From the NCBI GenBank assembly GCA_025738555.1, contig JAOVFP010000001.1:248001-312000 (forward strand): a stretch of 64,000 nt of DNA, given 5' to 3'. Numbering within the stretch: position 1 is the stretch's first letter; every line of letters begins with the position of its first letter. The notes below the pieces were generated by a model. It searched no databases, was not told the origin of the DNA, and was given only the letters and a program-made list of their open reading frames with translations. Origin of the DNA: Cyathus striatus. Taxonomy: Eukaryota > Basidiomycota > Agaricomycetes > Agaricales > Nidulariaceae. Positions 12,641-25,030 of the stretch are shown in pieces. Both the position numbers and the translations under genes were made by a program.

Positions 12641-12959
12641 CTATACTTCATATGAACTTGTAAGTGAATGCGTTCGAACATCTTCACGGCCTTGCAGCGA
12701 CGCACGACGTTTTGTTATGGGTAGTGAACAAAACGAGGCATCTCAAATAACACACCGATATATATAGTTGATGGCGTCGCTGTAACGCCATGGTAATCTA
12801 TAAATATGCTACTGTAGACGTCTTAGAGTCGTGATAGGTATCTACTAATAATTCAAAGAATCAACATCGATAGTAACCACCACTTGGGGTAACCGACCAC
12901 GATAATCCCATCTTCTATATAGTTATATCTTCGTTTCGTTCAACTGTACGCAACAAACC

Positions 12960-15513
12960 ATGTCGGAATCATTCTATAGTGTTTCGCATGGAACCCAGAT
13001 GCAAGAATTCATCGTGTACGTCCAATATTTAAGTCCTCTGTTGAGAAATGCTAATCGATACTATCGATAAGGGCGCCTAGAGAGATATGTCAGTCGTGTA
13101 ATAGTCTCAGTGGTGCCAAGTTCTTCCCCTCGATTCTTAGAGGACCTTCAGCCATGCACCGATGTAAGGGTGAAGGTGCGCTTAACACCTAAACAAAGAA
13201 AATAAATGCGAGTCGGTCGAACGTCCGTTCTTCCTGTGACGTCCTAAGGTGTCCGAACGAGCTGTTAGCAAGATAACGAGGCGATTGGGAATGTAACGTT
13301 GGCAGTAAAACTCCGAAATGAGTTCTAAGTAGATCCTCAGAGTGTTTGAGGAGTGAGAAGTCAATATATAACTAATATGAGACGGTAAAAGGTTAGAGAC
13401 GAGTGGAATGAGATAGAATAAGAGACTGAGGGCGAATGTAATCTGTTCGTGAGTGGGGGATAAATTCACTGGGGTGTAAGGTAAGGTAGATACAGGTTTT
13501 TATATGAAAGAAAATCAGGTATGTTACTTAACGAGGATTAGTTCTATGACGTAATTAGGAGGGATCTGTCCGTATAGTAAACGTAAGTTTTCGAGAGACT
13601 TGGGGTGGTGTTTCGAGTTGGAAAATAATTTTTTCAAGGAGATTCCGAGATGGGGAGGCTCGGTTGATGCGAGGTGCCAAATTTGGTACGACGTCGGGGT
13701 TTCTTGCGCTACTTTAGTGTGGGACAGATCAATATCTTCTTCCTTGTGCGTAATTGGCGCTTTGGCGGTGGCGGACAGCGAGGGGATCGAGCGAAGCGGT
13801 GAAGAGAGTGATAGGAAAGACATATAATGCGTGAGCGGTAGTTTGATGCGTCGCTTACATTACGTAGTGGTCACGTGACTTGGTCGCTGTACTTCGAGAG
13901 ATGTCAAGTTTTGTAGTGCAGGCCGAACGCCTGCTCTACACCGAAACAATGTAATTCCAACAGAACCTGAGCGTGAAGTGGCAGAGTCAAACATCGCTTA
14001 TGCGCAATCAGAGATCAAACGATTGGATATGGAAATTTCTCGCCTGCAGCCCACTCTCGAAGCACTTCAGCAGCGGCGGGATGCCCTCTGCCAATTCGAG
14101 CTACAGGAACGTTCCCTATTCGCACCAATTCGAAAACTTCCCGTAGATTTGCTTCATCAAATCTTTTTTCAATCGCAGATATATTCGCACTGTATCTCTG
14201 TTTGCTCTCCCAACACATTAATTCGAAAGATCACACAAGTATCTTTCTACTGGCGCTCAGTCGCTTACTCATACGCTCACATGTGGTCAAGTGTCTATGT
14301 CGAACACGAGGAAAAAATGGAATCCGCTAAAAAAGCTATGGTTGGGCCATTTATCGAGAAGTACATTTTGCTATCCAGAGAAGTGCCACTGCGTATTGTG
14401 CTGCTGGGAAGCAGTTGGACTCCAGAAATTCTGGGGGACAGCTGCATGTATGCTATAGCGCAAAATGCTCATAGATGGGAAGAAATTACAATCGGGAATG
14501 GTGAACTTCTTAAGGCCATAGATTCCTATATCGGTGATACGACATTTGCACAACTTGAATCACTGAGCCTTCATGCACCAGCCCATTCATTTTCGTTTAA
14601 ACCCGCTCCCAAACTCACCAGCATCACTATACAGAACATTAACGATCCTACATGCCGCATTACTGTTCCCTCAGCGCCATTGCTCTTCAGTATCAAACTC
14701 CAGAATGTTACCAACCCTTTTGGGTTATTCAAACGCTTTCCCTGGTCACAGATAACGTACTTCAATTCAATCGTCAATACATTTTTACCAGACAGGTTTT
14801 CTATTATTCTTCAAAATATGCCAAATCTACGCCATTTACACTTAAATGGACCTACGGACACATCACAGCCAATCTTCCTCCCACATTTAGAAATACTGGA
14901 ACTGGATGGGTATTGCGCCACGGTTGCCAAAGCATTGGACATTCTTGTGACCCCGTGTCTTACAACATTGCTGCTGCATAAACAATTCAGCTCCGAATCC
15001 TTGGTAGGGTTTCTTAAAAGATCCAAATGCTTTCTTGAGGAGCTTAAATTTATCATGAATCCAAACATTGGCGCAGTTTTGAAAACTCGAGAACTCAGGG
15101 GCATTACGAAATTGCATTGGGAGACTAGTCGAATCACCGTAAAAGATCTCAGGTGGCTCACAAGAGCTCCTTCGGGTGGTTCACACACCCGAATCTTCCC
15201 TCAACTGGAGATTTTGAATTTAAAAGTCGTTAGCACTGACAGGAAGGATGTAACGAAAGAGTTGATCAAGATGCTGAAGTTGCGGCTTCAACCTGTACAA
15301 GCTAAAGTTCCGCAAGGAATTGACATCTTGAGGTCGGAGGGCACCACTGAAGAGATGCGTTATCTGAAATTTGCGGAAATAGTTTACTTGTGCAAGCTAC
15401 CTGCTGATGATTTTATTGAATTAAAAGAGTTTCTCGGGTCAGATTTGGTACGAATATCTGGAGTACAGATTACAGTTAAAGACTCCTTACAAACGATATT
15501 TACATCTACATAA
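12960..15513 (+). pseudogene. F-box-like protein (paralogue 2) split by an LTR insertion
   Basis: Exon 1 (12960-13015, MSESFYSVSHGTQMQEFI) and the start of exon 2 (13072-13162) match paralogue 1 at 8353. The frame is then interrupted by 778 bp of inserted DNA (13163-13940) plus a 4-bp duplication, and resumes at 13945 as NNVIPTEPEREVAESN. Without the insert the frame is continuous at about 572 residues, with the same order of parts: Cys segment, coiled coil at about 60-95, F-box-like region (LFAPIRKLPVDLLHQIFFQ) and a long leucine-rich region. As it stands the full protein cannot be made unless the insert is spliced out or a downstream start such as Met in RLDMEISRLQ is used, which would keep the F-box. 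The two F-box genes lie about 3 kb apart in the same orientation and look like a local duplication. Confidence 0.75.
13163..13940 (+). mobile_element. solo-LTR-like insertion (copy A)
   Basis: The insert starts TGTAAGGGTGAAGG and ends GCCTGCTCTACA, so it has the TG...CA ends of a long terminal repeat. It is flanked by the 4-bp duplication CCGA (13159-13162 and 13941-13944). Its 3' end contains an inverted pair, GTAGTGCAGGC and GCCTGCTCTAC. It has no coding capacity. Copies with the same ends lie at 28554-29243 and, sharing mainly the 3' half, at 15592-16356. A single LTR left after recombination of a retrotransposon fits best; a MITE-type element is the alternative. Confidence 0.7.
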
Positions 15514-15591
15514 TTTACTGCTATACATGTTTCAATCCACTTCGTATGACAATGACTGTTCATATATGGATAGAAAATATGGTATAGGACG

Positions 15592-16356
15592 TGAAGAGGA
15601 GGAAGTGTTGTTGAAGGTTCCTCGACGAAGAATGCGAGCGGTTAGCGCGTCCGTCTAACCTTAAGGTTCTAAGGTAGGGTAAAAGAGTGTATTAGCGACG
15701 TAATTGAGTGAAACGACGACGCAACAAGGAGCAGAACTTCGAGACGAAGTTCTGGAATGAATTCGGAAAAATGAGACTTGGTGAGAACAATCAGAACGAG
15801 TGATACGACGACTCAGAGACAGAACGAGAGAGAGTGAGAGGTAGAAACGAGGGGTGAATTTCACTAAAGTACGATAGACCTAGATACACAGTTTAAATAA
15901 GAGAAAGAGAACGAAATATACCTAAAAGGAGTGAATAAATTTTTATTAAGCCCAAGGAGGTGATAGGAACTTGACTACGGTTTCAAGGAGTGTAGGACTG
16001 GAGGAATGAAAAATAATTGTAGAGAAGTCTTGAAGCGACGGCGAGGGGGGGAGCAACTGTAGAGTTGTTGGTCCTGCCAATGTGGTGAGACCGATGCCCG
16101 GGTGAAACTTGCTGTCCTATGCATGCGTATCGAGGTCCGTTGCTTTGCAACTCTTATTAGAGTATCTGGGGAATGCTTCCGTGTGTGTCCGAGGTTTGAG
16201 ACTTGAGCGGATTCGGTCCGACGCTGAGAGCGTTGAGATGCGTTCAAGATGATTCAACAGCAGACGCGTTGACGCGCTTGATGGGAAGGTCACGTGATGT
16301 CATCGGAACGCGTCAGAACGTCGATTCTACAGTGCAGGCAGAAGGCCTGCTCTACA
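15592..16356 (+). mobile_element. solo-LTR-like element (copy C)
   Basis: This begins TGAAGAGGAGG and ends GGCCTGCTCTACA, flanked by GACG at 15588-15591 and 16357-16360. The 3' half is clearly of the same family as copy A, with the same purine-rich GAGAGAGAGTGAGAGG stretch and the same terminal inverted pair; the 5' part is different. The sequence at 15630-15680 (GCGAGCGGTTAGCGCG followed by GTCTAACCTTAAGG) resembles the first half of a tRNA and might come from a SINE inside the LTR. It starts 78 bp after the stop codon of the second F-box gene. Confidence 0.6.
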
Positions 16357-16479
16357 GACGCCTCACTATATGCTAAAATCTGTATAAACCAAAATGGCAT
16401 TTGATCGAGTGTATAACGTGTATTTATTGTAAGAATTGATCCATTAACATATATAGGAGGAAAAATATCTTACATAACT

Positions 16480-16745
16480 GAGAAGGTGAACATAACAGTA
16501 AGTAGTGAGTATCGAACTCGCACCGCACCTACTAAAGTTCGAACGGGTAGCCATTCACTGGTACACTTTACCGCCACTGGAAATCCAGTCTTTAATGCAA
16601 ATAACAGAGTGTACGTCTCATGGATCTTCTCATATAAGACTTCAATATACAGGCAAGAGCTGGCTTTCATTAGTATTGGCAGCAGTAAGGGTCGATAACT
16701 GACAGCTTTATATAGCTAAACTATATTACCACTGAAAATGCACCG
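16480..16745 (-). repeat. tRNA-related dispersed repeat (copy 1)
   Basis: On the minus strand the unit runs from AGTGGTAATATAG at one side to a tRNA-like 3' half ending GGTGCGAGTTCGATACTCAC, which looks like a T arm with a B box. A similar block of about the same length is at 63545-63815 and a partial one at 60180-60310. The layout of two tRNA-like pieces joined by about 120 bases suggests a tRNA-derived SINE or a tRNA-like dimer. A functional tRNA is unlikely because the anticodon arm does not fold cleanly. Confidence 0.45.
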
Positions 16746-16814
16746 AATTCTTCGACAGTTAATCGGCTCAGACCTCCAGTGGGAGTAGACGTAAAGCATC
16801 TTATGCAAGATATA

Positions 16815-17494
16815 CAGTGATTGGATGTTCCTTGACACACATGATTGAAAATCCCATTTATCTTGACAACAAATAGTAATTTTGTTTAAAAAACTTTATA
16901 TACATATAACGTACCATCTATAGAGCTATTATACAAAATTTTGAGGTAGAATTATATGTTGAAATAATTGTAAGATGAGGATTATTGAGAAGAACGCTTT
17001 TCAGTCAAAAACCGCGACTTGACACAGTAATGTCACGGGTGTCACAATGATTCACATCCGCAAGTTTGGGTGGGACCAAGAGCGTGTGACTTGGATGTGT
17101 CACTCTCTGGAACCATCAAATATACTACTTTTTGATTATTTCATTTTTCAACATTGCATTTCTGTCTTAATGAGGATACAAGTTGGGGAAAATATTTACA
17201 CTTACTATATAAGTATACATAAAAATCTGTAAGATACCACCTTGGCTAGGGAACTCAAAAATTTGGTTGCAAAAATGTGTCAAGATGAGATTTTTACCTG
17301 ACTTCGGAGTAATCCTTATTTATCTTTCCTTCCAGTGAGCATAATCTTTTCAAATTTTTTTGTAGATGAGGCAATATGTATTAAAATGCGTATGCAGATT
17401 TTATAAGTCATAGAGCGAAAGGTTGAGGCAGGAGAATGAAAAGAGTGGAGGTGTGTCAAGGAGTGTCGCTGTGTCAAGGAACGTCCAAACACTG
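16815..17494. mobile_element. 680-bp MITE of mariner/pogo type
   Basis: The ends are inverted repeats of 25 bp: the left starts CAGTGATTGGATGTTCCTTG and the right, read in reverse complement, starts CAGTGTTTGGACGTTCCTTG, both continuing ACACA. A TA dinucleotide flanks each side (16813-16814 and 17495-17496), which is the target duplication of Tc1/mariner/pogo elements. Additional GTGTCA motifs recur inside. The open frame at 17047-17232 has no recognisable content, so the element is non-autonomous. Confidence 0.75.
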
Positions 17495-18041
17495 TAGTTA
17501 GACTAGTAATAATTAGTACCAGTCGCTATGCTATGATGCCTCCAGGCTCCTAAAACCATCCTCTCGCCTCGCTCGAATGGCCTTACATAAGAGACAGCTA
17601 CAGGAACAAACAAAACATAGTGGCCAAACTCACGAGGGAGAGGCTGGCAAACATTATGACTGGGGGATCTCGGTATGTGACAATACCTTGGGAGCCACTC
17701 GTAAGAAATACTTCACTTATAAAAAATGTCCAACTTCACACGGCAATAAACTAATATAATATTGAGACCCTGTGATGTGATTGATACAGGGTACTGGAGA
17801 TTGGAATGGACCCGAGGGCTGAGGTCGCAGATAATGTGACCAGATTGTGTATTCTTATCTCTCGTTGCACGCAGCTATCATCAGTTCAAAATAGCTTGAC
17901 CTCTATAGATAGACATGTACTCCCATGAAAAACATTGAAGAACGAAGTGAATACTATTTTAAATGAGTTGCATGCCCTATAAGAGAAGAGGTAAAATAAC
18001 ATCTGATCAGCCAATGCTTTTCCTACATCCTCACACTCCCC

Positions 18042-20779
18042 ATGGATTTAAAAATAGATCACACACTTCATGCACTTAAAGAATGTAACATTGGCATTGT
18101 TGACTTCATTGATGGCCTTCTAGCTAATTCTCGGTTCGGAAACCACCCTGCCTTAATTGATCTTACACCTAATGCTAACAAGCTGCTAAATTTACTTCAC
18201 TCCACTATGGCAACAAGAGACATTGCAGAGGCTTGGGCAACAGATCGCACAATAACTCTTTGTAGATCTCAGATCAAAATCTCACTATGAAAGAAACAGG
18301 ATTCCACTTTTCTGCTAGGAATGCTACAGAAAAAACACTTCATGAATTTGACATAAATGATATAATTTATCAGTGCATCAATCTTGCGCCAGATGTATGG
18401 CAGCTTATTGGAAGCCTTATGTCATCAAATGAAAAACTTAACAGCCAAAGACGTTCAGGAGAAACAAATGTAGATACCACTATCAGGACTATGGCAGATA
18501 ACGATGGGGATATTAGTATGAATGATGCATTCATCCAAGCCTCCAATATTCAAAATGAAAGTGATTATTTGGGTGAAGATTTATTTCTACATGTAGATTC
18601 AGATTCAGATGCTCCCGAAAATATTAAGGAGCAAGTAGAAAATGAATTAGACAAGTTAATAAGCATTGTAAGCAAGTTTTATATCTTAAAAATGTGTTCT
18701 ATCTCTAATGAATTTATGAAGAAGACTGTTACATGCATTAGTATTTTAATGCAGAGCACAAATCGTCACTGCATGCATTTCAATCTCTTATGGGTGTATT
18801 TTTGCACTCAGCAAATACACCAGAGACAGTGTGGGAACTCTTAGCAAGACTTGGATTGTCGATCTCTACGACTACAATTAACAATGCTATAAGATCACTC
18901 TCAAATAGTGTCGAAATTGAAATGAAGGCACTTGGAAAAAAAATGCTTACATTATATGCCTATGATAATCTGGACATTGATCTGAAGCATGCTGTTCCAA
19001 CAGTTGAAAAGCCCCAATCTACACTTGTTCATCTTACCTCTGGCACTATGATCCCATTATCACACAAGATTAAATTGGAAGATCTCAATCATTCTGAACA
19101 ACTTTGGAAGCAGTCGATGTTGAATCTTAACATTAGACCTCCAAATACTTACTTGATTAAATTCGAAGATCTTATCAAAATTCACCCAGAGCAAGCACAC
19201 CCATCTGGTCTAACACATCGTGAATGACGCAACAAGTGGACATTCCTGCACGATCTTGTACATTTTGGTCCAGAGTTTTTTCAGAAATTCAAGGATATCC
19301 TGGGTGAACCAGAATGGATTGAAGTGATTGATATAGTTAAAACAACTCAGACTCCACTATGTGGTCAAGATATTAGTCCAATTACACCTGCTCAAAATGC
19401 TGAAGTACTTGATGCTTTCTTTCGCCAGTCTGGAGTTGGTGATCCTGCAGATAACCCTGATGCACAAGATATATGCAACTTTGTTATTCTTGTGTGTGGA
19501 GATCTTCTGACTAGTCAGCATGTGCATAGTCTTATGAAATCAAGATCAGAAGAAGATACACCATGGTGCCGGTTCCAGTTTATTGTCTTTATCATGGGAT
19601 TGTTTCACTTGATAATGGTATGTGCAGATGCCATATGGAGGATTTTTATCCGCCCAGTAAAATCACAATCTGATCCAACTAGTCTCACAAAATATGTAAA
19701 GCAGATCTGGCCAAAGGAGCATGGAAAAATTGAATCCAAACCAGGTTTTCGACAAATGCACAAAGTTATCCAGCATGTTGGTATTGTTTTGCATCTAAAT
19801 GCTTGGAAGACAGAAGTATCAAAATCATATGCCAATATATCTTCACTGGAGGAATTTGCTCAAACAAGCCCTTCATGGGAAGAGCTTGAGTCTATTGCAC
19901 AGAAACTTGCCTTAAATTATGTGGCTAAAGCAGACATATCTGAATACTGTTCAGAAACCCCACAGGCATTACATGATGAACAGCGGGAAAATTCACTCAT
20001 TCAACAGCAGTACTTCCTTCTGTATGAGGAGATGTCTCATGCACTTAATTACGGAGACATTGGGCAGGTGGAGGACTGTTTTATTCCATGGATGATGATA
20101 TTTTGGGGCTGTGGAAAACATAAATATGCTGCTGAAATGAAACAATATCTTGAGAACATGCATTTTATCTATCCAAAGAGTCTTAGGTATTCTTTCATTC
20201 ATAAAATCTCACTCTTTGCTGACTATTCTTTAGCAATGCAATCAGACAAGATATTCTAATTAATCCTACAAATAAGCCAGGTCATTTCAGAGCAATTGAT
20301 TGGCTTGTTGAGCATAATAATTTGTACACGAAGGTCAGTAGTCAAAGAGGATATAAATTATCAGTAAAGACTAAATACATTGAATGCAGTGCATCTATGG
20401 TGGAAAGTCTTCCAGTCATCAAAAATCACGAATCCTCAATGAATCACCATTGATAGAGGTGTATAAGAACACAAGAATACAGTTTGAGAAGATGTTCTGT
20501 TTGGAACATAAAACAACAAAACACTCACCACTGAAAATGCAAAAGACATTTAAAAAGCTTGGCAAGTACATGGAGAGAGAATGAGCTAATGAATCTATTC
20601 CTGGCCATAAATCAAAGTACAGCATACCAGACGTAATCGACAATGGATTACAGAAAATGATGAATAAGGTACAAGGTAATGTCACTGAAGACAATAATGA
20701 CAATGAACCAATAGAAGTGCAATGGGAGGACTTATATGATGAGATAGAAGTAGAAGATGATGGTAGTCTAGACACTTAG
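18042..20779 (+). pseudogene. DUF6589-family protein, multiply broken
   Basis: The frame starts at ATG 18042 and the protein can be followed to TAG 20777-20779 through several lesions. There is a shift near 18287, another near 18780, an in-frame TGA at 19225-19227, a shift or intron around 20259-20400 and an in-frame TGA at about 20582. Conserved blocks recognised from this basidiomycete family include LSISTTTINNAIRSLS, YAYDNLDIDL, HPSGLTHRE, WTFLHDLVHFGPEFF, RFQFIVFIMGLFHL, PGFRQMHKVIQHVG and GHFRAIDWLVEHNNLYTKV. The biochemical role of the family is not known to me. The acidic tail (EDNNDNEPIEVQWEDLYDE) is seen in the last frame. It converges with the RecQ-like gene. Confidence 0.75.
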
Positions 20780-20990
20780 CACAAATGGCAATAATGTGCG
20801 GAAACATGTCTTGCATCTCCCTGGGGTTCTGGCTGTTGCAGAGGAGTATTTTCATCATTGTGAGTAAGGTGACATTGTGCATCTCCAACTTCAAGGCGAT
20901 GACGATGAGCTTCCACCTTCTTTGGACACATATTGTTTGCACCTACATAGTATATCAGCAAGTAATAATAATAATCATAGGTATAATAAT

Positions 20991-23900
20991 TTACTTACTT
21001 GTATGACCAAGCCCATTGCATACACTACACTTTACTGGACCCCGCTTCCATGGTCTGGAAGGAGCTGAAGATAGTGGGGGTGATGGTGCATGCTGGGCGA
21101 TAACATTCAGCAAGAATTCACCTAACTCTAAAGCCCATTCCCTGTTCCAGTTGGTTTCCTTTAAAATATGCTTGACCGTCGAAATCTTGTGAGCATGTGC
21201 ACAACCTACAATGTGCAAGAGAACAGCTTCAGGCATAAGAAGTTTTGCACTGAGTGTGTGAACAGTCAGGTCTCCGAGTTTTGTAACAGCATTTTCACAC
21301 CTTCACTGATAAAGGGCAGATTTGAGCTCTTGGTCTGCAGAGGTTAGTTTGAATGCCTTGATGTGTGATTTTGATGGTCCTTTGGAGCCACGCATTAGGG
21401 GAACATTGAAGTCTTCAAACTTTTCAGGGTGACAAAGGTCACAGCACATAGTTGGTAGCTTTGGATGACAGTGAGAACATCCACCTGGAGTCGAGCTGTC
21501 ACAGCAAATGTGGTCACTTGTAGCTGAAGAAGTGTAAGTGAATGACAACGCGGCCACCGAAAGCTACAGGTAAACTCACAGGCCTTGTCATTCCCAAAAT
21601 AGATGGTGGGTATAGACCAGTGACAATCAAAGCTGTTGATTGATGGATTGATATAGTCGTCCAATGGACTTCCAATCTCAATGTCGTGTCCCTTTCCTTT
21701 CCTACCACTGTCTGAATTGGCCACCTTATCCATACTTGCATAATGTGCTCATCATTCATCACTTATTTCATTTGTATGTGAAGCGTCTGACTTATTGTTC
21801 CCACCTAGCATGCTATCTTGTTTCTGTTGAGTATCTACTTCAGGAGTCTCATGATTGACATGAGCTGAAGTATGGTCAGCAAGTGCACAATGTTTTGAAG
21901 GTACGTTCAATTGATCAACTGCCTTTCTTTTAGTCCCAGCGCTCTCCTTCAACTTTTTCTTCACTCAGGCCTCTGCACTATCGGCCTTTTGTTTTCGGCC
22001 TTCATTGGTGTCTTTTGCCTCAACCAAAAGGATAGCAGTGGCCTTCCTTCCTGCACCATGCACAGCTTGACCAAAATGTTGCCCTAATGTACAAATATTG
22101 CATGTTGCCTTATACTGAACAACAACATCAGGAAATACCTAACATACATGATTAGGAGAAATAACTGCAGTAAAGCATATATAAGCAATGAATAGCAATT
22201 TAAAGGCAATTAAAGCAAAATTAAGCAAAATTAAGGTCTATAAGTTGTTTTAGGCAAATTAGGATTGGCCCCCTCCTTATTTTTACTTTGATTCACCTAA
22301 TTTTACCTAATTTCAACTTTTTCCACCATATTTCAACATATTTTCAAGAATAAGCATTATTAAAGAATGTTTTAGCACTGAATTAATTGGTTATCTGACA
22401 TGTTGTTTCATAAATAAACAATAGAAATCATTAACATTGAATGCACTACTAGATACATGAACTATGTACTGACTAACATAACTAAGACATATACAAAGCA
22501 CCCCTTCAATAACCAACATAACATGTACCCTAACATGTGCACTCTCAATCATAAAACATATAACATACCTTATACACCCGGTACACCAAATCACAAGTCT
22601 ATAAACATGATGAGTGCTAGTTGTTATTTGTGAACCAAGGAAATGAAAAAGAGGAGGTACTTACATACAAAACAACCAGAAACATATGGTGAACTTCAAA
22701 AGAAAGCTGAGAACGCAGAAGTTTTTGAACAGTCTAATGAAAGCAAAGGGTAGTGAGCAAAGAGGAGCATATGTATCAGATAGCGGGCAAAAAAATTCAA
22801 GGCAAAAAGGTGAGGAGTAGGATGTGGTCTGAGGGAACGAGCACGTTAAAGGGGTGCTGGCAGAAAGCAGCCAAAACACATCTAGGCGGATTCCATTTCA
22901 GAAAGGGCGGGCAGAGTTCGAGTAAACGTACACTGAAATCCCCCAACGTGGTTCCAGACGTGGTCCTGTGGGCAAAGGTGGAGTACGGGCAGAGGTGGAG
23001 TATGGGCAGAGGTGGAGTACGGGCAGAGGTGGAGTACGGGCAGAGGTGGAGTACAGGCAGAGGTGGAGTCAGCCATGGTGACAGAGGCAGAAGAGCAGGC
23101 TTTGAGGATGAAAATCGACGTCAACATGAGCAAGAGGTGAAGACAAGCTTGTATATGTCATAAAGGGGAAGAGGGAAGAGGAGCAGATAGGCAGGAGGGG
23201 CAAGAGGACGGCAGAGGGAGGGAAGCAAGAATTGGCAAGCGGTAAGATTTGGTTCAAGTTGAATTCAGGCTCCAAAGAGCTATGCCGACACGTTTACATG
23301 TTGATGACAACGTGGCAAATCCAACATGTCACATGACCGGATTAGACCGGTGCGAACGGAGTTTGAAATGACAAACGAAATCCTGTCCAGTGTCAACTCG
23401 TCACTCCCCGGGTGATGCGTTGACACATTGACAAGTTCAATTGGCATTAAGTACTCGCTCTTTATATCTCTCCTCCATAAATTATGTACGTAAATTACAG
23501 AGTTTAACTAACAACTACTAAGTACTACAACCTACTGACAACCTACTGACAACCTACTTAGAAGTAGTATAGATAATAGTTTCCATAAAAACCATGTACT
23601 TGATGAAATTCAAAGTGATTTACACATAACACTAATGGTAGTCAAATTAAGTTGAACATAATACATTTTAGGGATGTATTAGTATTCCCTTTACTTAGAA
23701 ACACTTATTCTGTCCTAACCCAATACTTTATTATCTTAATATTTTCACATTAGCTCAAATTAGCTAAATCTAGTACATATTTTGTACATATTAGATACAT
23801 CGTACCTTATATTAACTTAAATACACTAATAATCTCTAAATCTGACTACCTTTAACTTAGATACACTAATTATCTCTAAATTTGGCTAACTTTACTAATT

Positions 23901-25030
23901 TAGCCGGTGGAGAATTTCCTGATGAATGCTGATATCTGAAAGGTCCATTCCCTGCCGAAAATATCTGAGTTTCTTTGTTCTGTCTTTTGTATTTGACCTT
24001 ACTTACCATACCAAACACATTGGTACAGCAATCCCCATATATCTCCAATCTTCATCTCACCAAGACGTTTCTCTCAGTATGTCATTGTCATAGTAGAGTG
24101 AAACCACCTAATATTGTTTCGAAGTGCATGCAGAATCAGTGTTCTCAAGTATGTGCAAGCCACTTTGGTCTCCTTCATGCTATCAAAAAAAATAAGGAAC
24201 CTTGGTGGAGGTGGGTCACCATCATTCAAGTCTTTTGGGATGAGAAATGCGAGATCTTTGAAGCTGTTGGCAGGGTATACAAGCCTTCACACCATGAGGC
24301 CAATCTCCGGGCGATCATTTGAGCAAAGAAAATACTCTGTCTTCTCAGTGTGTAACTGAAGGATACTTGCGACTTCTCGAAGAATTCCACATGGAAGCAT
24401 AGCAGATGGCACATAAAATGGAATCTTATCTGATATAAGGTATCATAGTGCTCCAAGGCTAAGGTATTGTTTTCGAAAGCTTGCCCATTGGCTGACACAA
24501 TGGCCTTCATCAAATATAAAGTTGAGTATTTTCTCTACAACGTGCACTTCCTTCCACATTTCTTCAAATGCTGGGTGATCCATTAGAATCTCAGGATTTA
24601 TAACAACTACCTGGTATATACCAGCTTCAATATCCTTACATGGATATGTGTCAGCTGCATGTATTGTATAAACCATGGTAAGACCAACCTTTATACTCCT
24701 GGAATTGATACTTTCATGTGCAACTGAAATTGCTGTGATTCCCAGTTTCTCCAAGATCTCCACATTCTGCTTTCCGAGAAGGTTTAAGGGTGTTATGACA
24801 ATGCTCATCTTATTTTGTCCGTCCTTCTTGGCCATCAACAGTGGGATCCAGAATGTTATCGTCTTCCCAGCACCTGTAGCTAGACAAGCAATAATGTCCT
24901 TTCCAGAATACAGTGTCACAAAAGTCTGATTTACCTTGGAAGGCATTAAGCCTTTACTCTCGTAATAATGCACCATAAGATAATTATAAGATAGTACGGC
25001 AAACATTACAATGAGACCACAATTCATCAT
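20991..25030 (-). pseudogene. RecQ-like DNA helicase, broken and interrupted
   Basis: The minus strand carries an N-terminal helicase piece at 24443-25030 with motif I (ATGAGKT), SIVITPLNLL and motif II (DEGH). The second helicase domain follows at about 23900-24440: PPPRFLIFFDS, WFHSTMT, GDIWGLLYQ and, across a short intron, GMDLSDI. The C-terminal part is at 20991-21964: LDDYINPSINSFDCHW, IYFGNDKACEF, CCDLCHPEKFEDFNVP, PSKSHIKAF, HAHKISTVKHIL and a final CSVCNGLGH zinc-knuckle-like motif. Stops, frameshifts and about 1.9 kb of unrelated AT-rich DNA (22.0-23.9 kb) break it. RecQ helicases unwind DNA 3' to 5'; in fungi such genes are common in repeats and subtelomeres. Confidence 0.7.
22971..23069 (+). 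repeat. 18-bp minisatellite
   Basis: Five to six copies of an 18-bp unit (GGGCAGAGGTGGAGTACG with small changes) stand in tandem. They lie inside the DNA that interrupts the RecQ-like gene. The surrounding plus-strand open frame (22753-23163) is a by-product of the repeat and is not called as a gene. Confidence 0.8.

Noticed and set aside
22753..23163. A 136-codon Gly/Arg-rich open frame
   Set aside because: It is produced by the 18-bp minisatellite and surrounding purine-rich DNA; no homology or splicing is visible.
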